A stretch of 64,000 nt of DNA from Latrodectus hesperus. Taxonomy: Eukaryota; Arthropoda; Arachnida; Araneae; Theridiidae. The notes under the pieces were generated by a model. The model was not told the origin of the DNA. It made no database searches and worked only from the letters and a program-made list of their open reading frames with translations. Every line of letters starts with the position of its first letter. The stretch's first letter is position 1. Where the stretch lies: the NCBI GenBank assembly GCA_037975125.1, contig CM075851.1:74503487-74567486 (forward strand), in the 5' to 3' direction. Of this stretch, positions 13,263 to 33,899 are shown in pieces. Position numbers and translations under genes: made by a program.

Positions 13263-13660
13263 TTTATGAAAGCAAAAAAAATAATGGTATCCTTTTACAA
13301 AAAATATCCTTTGCAGTTGTCCACAAAAAAACAAGCAACTTCAACAGTTAAAGCAAACAAAAAAACATCTAGCAAAAGTTATACGCCGCGACACGATGGA
13401 GTTACAAAACTTTTAATGCGGCTAGTGAGTAGATATTTCAACTTTTCGTCCCGTTTTCAACTCAACGTAGGTAGCAGTATCGCGCATGTGCAGAATGTGG
13501 GCGATCCTAATTCTAGCGTGGGGTGTACTGCCGTAGGCTTTGGACGGAATACACATTTCCAGTTTTCAATTCTCGTTCTTCTGCTGAGCGCAAAGAGAAA
13601 CGCTTTTAAAGTTACGACGGGGTTATTTCCGTATTTAGTAATAAGGCAAGAACGTTGACA
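13263..13660 (-). promoter_or_regulatory. how: Probable 5'UTR and CpG-richer promoter of the how-like gene
   Basis: Immediately upstream of the start codon the sequence becomes clearly richer in G+C and CpG than anything for several kilobases around it, mainly over 13380-13620. It includes TCGCGCATGTGCAG at 13480-13493, close to the palindromic NRF1 site (GCGCATGCGC) found in many metazoan promoters. No TATA box is obvious, which fits a dispersed-start promoter. The 130-codon plus-strand frame at 13266-13658 is most simply a chance frame in this GC-richer DNA. The transcription start cannot be placed from sequence alone. Confidence 0.5.
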
Positions 13661-17377
<3,717 letters not shown>

Positions 17378-17595
17378 ATGAACTTAAAAATTTATTTGTC
17401 TGACCTTATTCACTTTCTTAAGAAACTGCCAGAGCTGTATATCTCAGATTTATGCGAGATTTTACAAGATTTGCATAGGATTACAGATCACGACGAGGTA
17501 AATATGCATAAGAGGGCAGAGATTAAAATATAAATGACAGCGCGATTAAAATAGTGATAAGATAGATAAAGTTGGAGACAACCTAAATAATGTAA

Positions 17596-17744
17596 GTTTG
17601 GTTTGCTTATCGCTCTTTGATCATATTCTGTAAAAAATGGCTAATTGACTGAGTTTTCTGTCTTAAATAACCCCGAACAACTGCAAACAGTTATGTTTAT
17701 GTTGAGAAATCAAATCTATGAATTGTTAAATTGAATGCCGAGCG
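17596..17744 (-). mobile_element. Decayed copy of the 5.5-6.1 kb SINE family
   Basis: The start TTTGGTTTGCTTATCGCTC matches the left end of the SINE at 5937 (TTGGTTTGTTTGTCGCTC). The segments GGCTAATTGACTGAG, AACAACTGCAAACA and AATTGTTAAATTGAATGCCGAGCG follow in the same order. Heavily mutated. Confidence 0.6.
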
Positions 17745-18180
17745 TAAAATTTTATTATAAGAGTTTAAAAAATAGTTTTTTAACGATTATATATGTTTAA
17801 GGGCAAGACAACCTAAAGAGTTTTCATCATGATCTGGATATCAAAAATATTTAGATTCGTGTAATATACTTCTATGTTTATTGTTATATTATAATAAAGT
17901 GATGTATATAATCATGAATGCAAATTTTTGTATAGCTAAGAATAGTAATGTGTAACTCTTGTGTTATGATTTACAAAGTTTTGCTGTTATAAAGTTAAAA
18001 TTTCATTATCTACATATTCAACCAAATTTGATTTCTTAATTAGGAGCATAAAATGTCAAATGTTCAGAAATAGATACATAAATAATAACTATTTAAGGGT
18101 TTTATTAGTGAGTAAAAGTGATACTTCGATTAAGTATTTTTAAATATATATTGATATGAAAAATACCATTGGTTTGATAA

Positions 18181-18308
18181 TGGTTTGCTTGTCAGTTTAG
18201 GGTCCCATTTTTTAATATAACGGCTAATTAGATAACACTTTAAAGAGGATTTCGACAATTACAAACATTCGCCCCCGAGGTGGGAGTGAAAACTACGATC
18301 TGATGCAC
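18181..18308 (-). mobile_element. Decayed copy of the 5.5-6.1 kb SINE family
   Basis: TGGTTTGCTTGTCAGTTTAGGG, CGGCTAATTAGA, ACAATTACAAACATTC and CCCGAGGTGGGAGTGAAAAC follow the order of the full SINE. The tRNA-like head is mostly missing beyond 18308. Confidence 0.6.
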
Positions 18309-18309
18309 T

Positions 18310-21300
18310 AAAAATATGCGATTTATTGTTCAATTTACATTTGAAGAAAAAGAAATTTTATTTTTACGATATGAAAGAGAAATGTAATGCAGTTTCCCAA
18401 AAGGTAATGCTTTCGCTACAGGAATTAGCGAATTTTTTCTTCTTCGACCGAAAAATGGCATAATTTATAAGTAGTAAAGTATCCAGAGCTTTAAGCCTCC
18501 CCTTTTGTATGATGTTAAAAATTGGACCAGAAAGTCCCATCTAAAATGCCCACTTCGTTATGCAGAATCTGCGGATGTATCTTAGAATGTTTTCCGAATA
18601 TTTTTCAGTGATCTAATGTGTCACTTTAGTATGATATAATTATGCAAAATGTGTCTAAACAGATCTTTAACCTAGAAACAATAGATGCTTTAACCTAGAT
18701 TTTTTCTTTATTCAATACAGCTAATCGATTGCTCAATAGACAGAAAAAATCATTTGCTTTTGAATCTTTATCTTTAAACTTTCATAACCTACCAAGGGAG
18801 AAATATGTAGGCTAACCATGTGCCCATCAGCATGGCAGTCTTTTGTTTGATGAGGATCCAGCTCTTTATTGTCCATTAAGGAGAGTAATACTTTTAAAAA
18901 TGTTGATGTCTATTATTATTTATTATTAAAATTGGTATCTGCGTGAAAATACCATTGTCATCAACTTCTGTATATTCTCTACTTGCTAATTTTTGAAATA
19001 TCTTTGCTTAGTTTCAATTCCAACGATAGAAGACCAAGTTAGAATCGTATAATTCACTTGCCATAGAAACCATTAACTGGCAATCAGAAATTAATAGTGT
19101 AATAATACTTATAAATAATTCTACTTAAGTTTTACTATTATTCATTTGTAGTGTATATACAATGTACATTAAAACATCATTTCTTAAAAGGAATACTGAA
19201 TTCATTCGATAAACTGTACTAATTATTGATTAAAGGGGAAAAAATTATATTTTTAACTTAATTCAATTCTGGTGAAATACTTATCTAATGTATTCATATC
19301 GAATGCTTTTTTTCTGCAATAAAAAAATTTATTTTCGAATACATTTGTATGATAATTCCTATTCCGAAATTTCGGTCATGGCATGCAGGAAACAAAAACA
19401 TGCGCAATCGTACGGCCTTGAGATTTCACTTACAATCTGTGACATTCTAGAATAAATTTCATTCATGTTAATCTCAATTACTAGTGCAAGTTAAAATAAT
19501 TGCAATTCCCGTGTTTATTCTTAAATTGAATGAACTGTTTATATTTTAAATAGTAAACAAAATTGGATGTTGTCATCAATCCATTTTATTTTGTATTTTC
19601 AGTATTTATTTAGTAATATAGTTATGCATTGATTTACTGATGACAATCTAAAATATCCTAAGATACATTTTGATAATAATATTTTTAAATTTTAAAACCT
19701 GCTCAAGTGTTGAAGCTGACATCAGTCCATTTTTTAAATCTTGAAAAATATACCAAAGAATATTCAAAATATATATGGTAAATATTAGAATTATATGAAT
19801 ATAAATACAATTAATCTATCTATAAGCTAAACCGCAGCTGCAAAATGAAATCGTTAACCATTTGGGCAGAAGGGCCCACAAATAATTTTATTAACTGATG
19901 TAAATTAGAATTCTTAATTCTTAAAAGAATTTTCTTATATTATAGACTTATACAATATCCATTCATATAGAAATATTCACATATCTTCGTAACATATAAT
20001 ATACACATATTACTATGATATTTGGCTATTTACAATAAATATTTTTCGCTTGTGACAATGAATGTAATGTGATACCTTACCGCAGTTACCTTACTTCAAT
20101 TAAATTATTTACTAGGATGTACGCATAATAATCCTCTAGTTTACATATAGTAACATTTTTTTACTTCCTTATTGGTAAATTGCCAGATTTTTAACCCTTT
20201 TAACATTTATTTGCAGTTATTCAGAATCGTATTTACGTTTGATGTGGAAATTAAATCCTTTAACTGAGGAAGAGAGTTCAGTCTTCAGTTAGGTAAAAAA
20301 AATGCTTAGCAATTTTAGTCATTTGTCAACAATATTTTATTTAATTTGAAAAATTCAATTAGAAAGTTTCTACTTAAGTGGGGAATTTAAAATTTGCTTA
20401 AAATTTTTTTTCCTTATGTATTAAAATAGAATAATATTCTTAAGCACAGTACTATTTCGTTAACAGTTTATGGCAACATATCTCATGCATTACATGGGTT
20501 TGTTCTCTATGTTGAAATAAAAATTTCACGAATTTCGCCATTCGAATAAAAATGAACGTTTTTTAGATCATAGTAGATACAGAAGCATGGAAATATTTTC
20601 AATTGTTGAGGTCATTTTTACGGTCCTTAATAGAGCGCTTGTTTCCTCACTCCAGTGGACTCTTGGACAACAATAGCCGGAGCACAATTTATCAAGACGT
20701 CCTTTGGTCGCAAGGGTCGCTCTAATCTGGTCTAGCTCTACTTGCTCCATTGTTGTTTGCGGAAATGCCTCATACTCTACATTCGTCACTAGCAATTATA
20801 AAATTTCACAAAGAGCTCGTATTTTTTGCACAGTCCTGCTCTTTAGTTTAAATGCAGATTGCGTTGTTTTATTTACATAACACTCATTTCAAGTAGAAAA
20901 TGTTTCCAGGCGCACAATTATAACGTACTTCTATTTTAAATTTTTACTAGAGGAATATATATTTTTTTATTTAAAGAAAGTTTTTCAAATCTGATAACCT
21001 CTTGTAATTTGCTAGTTGTTTTCCAATAAAATGCGTTAAATTATACTTCATTAAATACTCTTGAGGGGCGTTTATTGTTTCCTAGTTTCTCGAAAATAAT
21101 TTTCGATCAAACAACCACTGGAAAAGATCCTAATGAATTTCATTTTTACTGGTTTTTTCTGTCATTTGGGATTATCTTATATTCGAAGGAAATTTTAGTA
21201 ATGTAGTATATATAGTACGTACACAAAAATTAACGCAGTTTGTAAATTATTGTACAAAATGTTAACAATTTTACTTAAACTAAAAATGTACATTGAATGT

Positions 21301-23299
21301 CAATCATTTTATAAATTTCATCTCAAGAGATTATAATCACTGACTAAGCTAAGAAATATTGATGCGATATATATCTGGCTTCTTTTTTTGTAACCGAAAT
21401 TGCTGAACACAGCGAACTTCTTCGAAAAATCTAATAAAAAAGATTAACTTTCAATTTGTTGGATTAATTCATAATAATTATCACACTAGTTTTCACAATA
21501 TGTAATTTTTTTTACTGCGTGAAAAATCCCTACTAATTCATATAATAAATAGATTAAACAAGATAAGTTTGTACATTTTCTCCTTTCCAGCTCAACGTGT
21601 TCTTTCTGGAATTTCAAAAAATTGAAAAAAGTCATAAATTTACTAAGAAGATATGAAAAGACGAAAAATATTTTGAAATCGCTATGAATTCAAATCGACA
21701 TACATCACAACAATAAAATTATTCACGTAGAAAGCGAGAATTAAAATAAACACGCTTAGAAGGATTTTCTCTGTGATTTCCGCATTTAAGGGGAATCCTT
21801 CCTCAAAATAAATCTAGAAATGAGCTTCAGCGCCATCTAGCGCAGTTGTTTGGGGGCAGTCCTTCTTACAAAGACTGAAAGAACTGATTGGTGAATTTAA
21901 ACTCAAAAGTCACGCCAAAGCACCTGTTTACAAAGAAAAAATAGTTCCTATCTCAATGGGGGGGCGAATTTTAAGTGGGGAATGAGAAGACCACTTAACC
22001 GCAATAGGGGTAAAGTGGACAATATAACCCCCCGCATCCTAATTTCCTTCCCCATGTTCTGACGCAGATTTTCTCCGCATATGTGGTCAGTTTGTTTGTC
22101 CCCTCTCGCCTTCCTGGAACTGTATGTCCGTAAATCTCATGGGTGAGGAAAAAGTAGGGCAAGCTCAAATGCTTCTCAAATTTGACACCGGAAATATCCG
22201 TTGTGAGCTTAGTCAAGCAATGAGAGAGAAAAAGCTCTGCTCGGAGATTTTGGGAAGAAATATTCTATTTACTGTTCAGCAGAAAAGTATACAGATGCAT
22301 AAAAAAATTGATCAATTTTGTTATTATTCATTAAATGATCAAAACTTAATATCAATGTTCAAATAAAAATAAAAATATAAAATATACTTATTTATTTTTC
22401 TTGATATAATTTCAATTTGCTTTGATTTTACGAGATTTGATTCTTTTTTAATGGGCCTTATGAGAAAGCAAAACAGTTACGCTTCTCTCTAAGTAAACTT
22501 CACTTTTAAAAATATTTTCAAATAGACAAAAATGCCGAATTTCTTATCTCTCTTAAAAAAAGAGAAAATAATGTAGTTTATTTATTAACTTTGGAATAAC
22601 TTTTCTAGCTTTATAAAATATTTCGATATAAAATGAACGGAAAATTCCGTATATTTCGCTTATAATTTCTATCAATGCTTTTTGTAGGAATGGAAAGTCT
22701 ACCTCTCTATTTGGATTGATCAGGCATCTCGACATTGTTTCTTGATATATTTCTAAGCAAACTTTAAAAACAATATAACCTATTACATAATCCGCACTTT
22801 TGAGTTCAAATATGGCGATATCATCATTCGTATCTGAAGAAGTAAATTCACTTCAAGAAAAATAGAGTCTTTAATTTAAGAATTAAATATAATCTTCACT
22901 TTGGGAATAAGCAAATGATCTTTTTGTGTGTATGTGTGTTAAAGCTTAGCCTCTCAACAAATTAAAATAGAATGTGTTTCTCAATAAAATCATAAACATT
23001 ACAAAATACTCTAAATTCCTCGAAATGTCGTAAAATAGATTAGGGTCTCACATTTCATCTAAATTCAATGTATATACCATTTTCAAATTTTTTAAATTTT
23101 CTTCATCTGTAACAAAATTTCAGAACTCCAGGTATCCAAAATCAGAGCTCCAAGCTTGCAGCCAAATTTATAACATCATCTTTAAATATTGTTTTCATAA
23201 TTATTCTTAGCGTATTTATTCTCATTTTAACTCGCCAAAAAATCATAAAATTTTGAAGATAATGATCTTATAGTGTTCATTTTAAAGTATCAAGCGACA
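18310..23299. other. Non-coding stretch with two GC-richer blocks
   Basis: No gene is recognised. A minus-strand frame at 20795-20568 (75 codons) has a composition more protein-like than its surroundings but matches nothing I know. The block 21825-22260 is GC-richer, with short opposed frames and no recognisable domain. The rest is AT-rich. Confidence 0.5.

Positions 23300-23373
<74 letters not shown>
23300..23373. repeat. Compound (TA)n(CA)n(TA)n microsatellite
   Basis: About 10 TA units, 6 CA units and about 20 more TA units. Its right edge abuts the possible LTR. Confidence 0.97.
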
Positions 23374-23376
<3 letters not shown>

Positions 23377-23618
23377 AATGTCTCACTGTCAACTTCAGAG
23401 CCTCTGATGGGGGAGGGTGAGTAGGGAGACGGTTGGTGCCAGGAAGTCTGACGAAGCTGTGTTTTGTTTTGCTTTGTAATACTGATACTGATTTTTGTTC
23501 GCGATGCAGGCGCGAGAGATATAAGCGAACCCCGATATGACTTCTTTGTAAATTTTGTTTCTTTATTAATTAAATGTGTTTGTTTAAAAATTTGGAGTCT
23601 TTAGTTTGTTTCATAACA
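23374..23618 (+). mobile_element. Possible solo LTR of a retrotransposon
   Basis: A 245-base, GC-richer block begins TGTAATG and ends CATAACA, the TG...CA ends typical of LTRs. It sits inside a TA microsatellite: TATAT lies to its left and ATGTATATATAT to its right. The flanking four bases (ATAT/ATGT) almost match, as expected for a 4-bp duplication that has since mutated. Inside there is an AT-rich AGATATAAGCG (possible TATA region) and a TTAATTAAAT stretch near the 3' third. About 75 bases further right, TTACATTACTACACTGGGGTC is reminiscent of sequence near LTR-element leaders, so the element could be more than a solo LTR. No gag or pol frame is present. Confidence 0.4.
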
Positions 23619-29661
<6,043 letters not shown>

Positions 29662-29818
29662 AATAGTATATTTTATAAAATACAATGAATATAATGAAAC
29701 AAAATACAATGAAAAATGCCAAATGGAGAATAGTACATTGAAAATCTTAAATGCCAAATGTAGAATATTAAATGGAAAACAATATATTGAAAATATTAAA
29801 TGAAAACTTTTCATTTAT

Positions 29819-29821
<3 letters not shown>

Positions 29822-29852
<31 letters not shown>
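29822..29852. repeat. Short (TA)n run
   Basis: About 15 TA units. Confidence 0.95.
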
Positions 29853-29855
<3 letters not shown>

Positions 29856-30967
29856 GCTTATGTTAATTTGTAATTTAGCAAACGTAAATTTTGGTAAATA
29901 ATTACATTTTGACATTTTAGGATCTCGAAATTTTGGGTATCAGCACATTAGGCCTATGAAGTACAGACCCTGATTGCATACTCAAGAATCACATTTCAAC
30001 GTACGTTTCTTCATAAATATCTGCAATACTTCTAACGATTAGAATTCTTTTATTTTGTTGAGAATTCTGGGATAGGAATGCTGAGATTCCTCTTCCGCAT
30101 ATTAGGTTATCCGTTTCAATTCAGGTGAAATTCTTTGTACACATCTAAGTGTTCCAATGATGACGGTATGGAAGGAGAATCCAGCCAAGCATTCCGACTC
30201 ATGAAATGAAGGCGTACTCGCTGTTTTTCCACTTCAGCAACTTGCTGACCGTTAAGTCCCTGCTGATGTGTCTTTTCGAAAATGAATGGAGAAGAAACTG
30301 TGCCTTGTTTACTTTTAGTCATGTGTAACGTGAAAGTTTCCTAATTTGTTCTCATAAATGAATATGGTTCTAGTTACAGAAATAATGACATAAAATTTCT
30401 CAATAAAACAAATAAATTTATGAAAAAAATAATAAAATAAAATTTTGTCATCTCACAAACATTCTTAAATTTTTTGATCAAGCTATTGCGACTTGCTCAA
30501 TTAATGTATATACTAGTTTCACTGGCAACATAATTTATGATAAACTGTGCATTTATACGCAATAAAATATTCTGTATTAACGTTATTATGAGACACAGAT
30601 TTCATAAATAGTTAGACTGGAATATGAGATAATAGATTCTACTTTAAGTGACAATTTGCTCGATTAATAAATTACAAGGAAAAGAACAAGTAATTCTATA
30701 TTCAATAAAAGATTCTATATTTCAACCAATATTGTATTATTGTTATCCACATAATCACGCGAAAATGATAGTTGAAGAATTTTAAAAATGCCTCCCATTT
30801 TTCAGCTTGGTCTTGATATCATCAGAGATAAAAGTCCCAAGTTTTAGTTCTGGTCCCTAAAAATTAAAGGAATGTTGATATTATATACCTGTGAACCTTG
30901 ATAACTTTACATTAGATACCTTCCCTTGTGAGTGTGAATACATTGATTTGACTTAAGGTTGATTTGA

Positions 30968-31006
30968 CTTTTGCAAATTGTATATAATGAATACAATTTG
31001 CAAAAG
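30968..31006. repeat. Perfect 16-bp inverted repeat (hairpin)
   Basis: CTTTTGCAAATTGTAT (30968-30983) and its exact complement (30991-31006) flank a 7-base loop. A direct duplication of TTGATTTGACTT lies immediately upstream. Confidence 0.85.
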
Positions 31007-31441
31007 ACTAGTTTCCAGAATTTACTTGGACCACTCTCTTTAGAGCGAAAAATAGATGATTTATTTTTCCACTGTTCAATTATGGAAGATGACTGTGATA
31101 TTTTTCGATTTGCTTAAGTAAACATCTTTAAGAACTCAAGAGCTTTTCCAGTCTTTCGCCCTTGAATTTTATATTGCATTGCAGAACTTTGAAAATCTCC
31201 CTCCTGGGGTCGTTAGGCAGTGGATGTTAAACGCAATGAACTTGAAATTATATTTTGCCAATAAGAACCTTAAAACAGCTTATTTCTATTAAATTGTTCT
31301 TTGTGATATGCTTTGTTTTATTACAGAATTCAGTTTAACATAAAGCATATATATTTTAATTCACACAGAGGAACGATGCAAAATTAAAAATGTAGTATAA
31401 AATATGTGGTATTTATAAGATTGCATTTTTTTAAATATATA

Positions 31442-31780
31442 TCCTACGTTTGTTCTCGGCATCTCTGCTATAAATCGACGAGCAACCCAATAAAAAGATG
31501 AACAAGTATAAAAACACGAATAAAGTCCTTTAGTAGCCTCAAAAGAGTTGTCAGTCATAAACTTTAAAACTTCAGGGCAGTTCTTGAGGTGAGCAGCATC
31601 GATATCATCATGATTACACAATGGACAACGATCAGAGTCCCTTACACCTATTCTATGCAGATGCCTTTGTAGATAGTCATGTCCAGTTGTCACCCGGAAA
31701 CAAGCGACACCAACAGCTCTTGGTGAGGAACAAGGGATTATATTGTTCCCATCAAGAAGAGTTTTCCATTGCCTGTCCAT
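31442..31780 (-). pseudogene. C-terminal fragment of a LINE ORF2 (after the RT/RNase H part)
   Basis: The minus strand reads through about 113 codons without a stop. The frame holds PRAVGVACFRVTTGHDYLQ followed by RHLHRIGV. Then comes a zinc-binding motif with Cys at residues 64 and 67, His 76 and Cys 80 (C-x2-C-x8-H-x3-C, counting from a Met at 31816), and lastly ARRFIAEMPRTNVG. This order (basic segment, T-G-H-x-x-L, H-L-x-x-I-G, then CCHC) is typical of the tail of Jockey/R1/I-type non-LTR retrotransposon polyproteins. No endonuclease or polymerase domain is present, and AT-rich DNA lies on both sides. It is probably a short fragment from a 5'-truncated insertion. The clean frame suggests it is not very old. 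Confidence 0.75.
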
Positions 31781-31816
31781 AGCCATTATAAAAGTATACT
31801 TTACTGATAAGTACAT

Positions 31817-32395
31817 ATTTTTTATAAATAATTAATTCCGATATAATAACTAGACTTTGAATTATGATATAGTGTGAAATACAGAAAATAGAGTTCTCTT
31901 TTTAAATTCTAAAGTAAATGATTCAATACTTAAACTTAAAATTTCTACTATAAGTAGTTGAATTTTCCTCCAGGGATATCTTTTCAGGAAAACTGTAATT
32001 TCTTAAGTTTCACCAACATAATTTGCATTCCACATAATTATATATGTTTTAATTTATATACATCACAATTTTTGCAGTATTTCAATATAAAAATCACGTA
32101 TATTCGAGTAATTACCAGTTTTCCCAAAATAAACCCCGAAACCAATTCTTAAGAATTCTTTTGTCACATTAACTCAAATTCATAAACTGTTTTTTGTTAT
32201 AATGAATTACTTTTATTTATATTGATTTTAATACTAATAAATAAAATAATTTGGTATAAAATTGGCCACACATGTATTAAAGACAATAAATTATTCAAAT
32301 TGCCTACATTTAAATTTAACAACAATCTTGACATTTGCATTTTAAATGTTGATATTACTTTTAAGATAATTCCTTTTTATATTTAATCTTTGTAG
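31817..32395. other. AT-rich non-coding stretch
   Basis: Nothing recognisable between the LINE fragment and the Tc1 element. Confidence 0.6.
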
Positions 32396-32397
32396 TA

Positions 32398-33885
32398 CAC
32401 TCATGTCCATAAATTAAGGATAATTCAGAATCACACAGAAATTGAACTCTAAAATTAAAATTTCACATGTGATAATTCACATACATCTCGAAGAATAATA
32501 TGCAAATTACAAGAAACCACCATATGGTGCCAATAGTGCGTCACAGTGACGAGAGTGTAAGAGAGAGGTATATAAGGAGTGGTTGCAAAGAAGTAAAATT
32601 GTTCACAAACGCTTTAGAAGCCTTTTAGTGCAATAACCGCGTGGTTATGGCACAAAGAAAGCATTTGGATGATGTTTTACGTGGTAGAATTATCGGCCGC
32701 CTGGAATGTGGAAGTACCCGAGGAACTTGGAATCACCCAGAGTGTCATCTCCAGGCCTTGGCAACGGTTCCAAGATGATGGTAACGTAAGTAGACTTTAC
32801 AGCACAGGTCACCCCCGAGTTACAACGCCAAACGAGGACCGGTATTTGACAGTTACTACCAAAAGAAACAGACGGAGCACAGTATCAGACCTGTCTCGTT
32901 AGCTCTCTTCAGCTACCGGTACAACAGTTTCAAGGCAGATAGTGTACAGATGCCAAGGGCACATTGGTCTATATGCTCGTAGACCTGTCAGATGTGTTCC
33001 ACTTATCGCAACTCACTGTCGCCTGCAGTTAGCTGGAGTAGAGAGCATGCATTGTGTACATCGCAACAGTGGTCTTGTGTGATGTTTTCCGACCAGTCAA
33101 GGTTTAGCTTTCAGTCTGATTCTCGCCGGACTTTCATATGGAGAGGGCCAGGTACCCGTTACCATCAAGAGAACACCACTGAACGACACCGTTACGGCGG
33201 GGCAGGATTACTCGTTTGGGGAGGAATTATTCTGGGTTCCAGAATTAACCTTCATTTTCAGAATGTAGCCATGACAAGCCACATCTATCGGGATGTCATT
33301 CTGGAACAACATGTACGTTTGTTTCGGGATGCCATGGAGGCAGAATTTCTGCTTATGGATGACCACGCCATTTCTTCACCGTGTAAACATTGTAGACGAA
33401 TGCCTTCAATCAGAGGATATGACCCGTATGGACTGGCTTCACCGAAATTTAATCCAATAGAGCACGTGTGGGACATGCTTAGCCGAAGAATTGCAGCCCG
33501 TCAACCCCATCCCACATGTCTACCGGAACTTCTGAGAACATTGCTTTATGTGTGAGTGGTGTAATATTCCCCAAGATCAGATTAATAATTTGATACTCAG
33601 CATGCCTAGGCCTTGTACAGCCTTTATTGCATCGTCTGGAAGGCATATTATGTATTTACTATCATACCAACAATGTTATATTGGCTTGTGTAAATAGGTT
33701 CTTTTTTGAAATTTGCTCCAGGGTGTAAAAATTGCGATTTTTATTAATGGTGTCAAACATATATTTTCTTTTTTGCTCTTTACCTTTTGTTTAATAAATA
33801 GTATTTACAAATAAGTCACATTTGTTATGCTGCTGTCTCTTTTTTTGCCTGAACTTGCATTATCCTTAATTTATGGATACGAGTG
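32398..33885 (+). mobile_element. Complete but inactive Tc1-like DNA transposon
   Basis: The element is 1488 bases long and inserted at TA, with the TA duplicated at 32396-32397 and 33886-33887. Its terminal inverted repeats are about 27 bases. The left one begins CACTCATGTCCATAAATTAA and the right one (complement) CACTCGTATCCATAAATTAA, so the ends are largely intact and differ at two or three positions. The interior carries one transposase gene on the plus strand, now broken. Length, ends and target all fit the Tc1/mariner superfamily, which moves by cut and paste. The ends might still be mobilised if an active relative exists elsewhere in the genome. Confidence 0.95.
32647..33655 (+). pseudogene. 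Tc1-like transposase, broken by frameshifts and a stop
   Basis: The reading starts at ATG 32647 (MAQRKHLDDVLRGRIIGRL). It shifts frame near 32715 into the paired-like helix-turn-helix segment (EELGITQSVISRPWQRF). A TAG at 32900 sits where a Gln is usual in the family, and another shift near 33030 leads into the catalytic part from about 33040. The first acidic residue is kept in FSDQSRF (codon at 33091), where family members usually have SDES. The second lies in LLMDD. A pair of compensating shifts follows, so that CKHCRRMPSIRGYDPYG replaces the normal residues, before FNPIEHVWD with the last catalytic Glu. A final shift near 33553 leaves the C-terminal EWCNIPQDQI part out of frame. It cannot make an active enzyme. 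The family is very common in spiders (from memory). Confidence 0.92.
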
Positions 33886-33899
33886 TATTTAGTTTCTAG

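Noticed and set aside
13266..13658. 130-codon plus-strand frame opposite the how exon
   Set aside because: It overlaps the start codon and 5'UTR/promoter of the minus-strand gene and has no recognisable domain; a chance frame in GC-richer DNA is simpler.
33285..33476. Minus-strand frame inside the Tc1 element
   Set aside because: It is a shadow of the transposase pseudogene.
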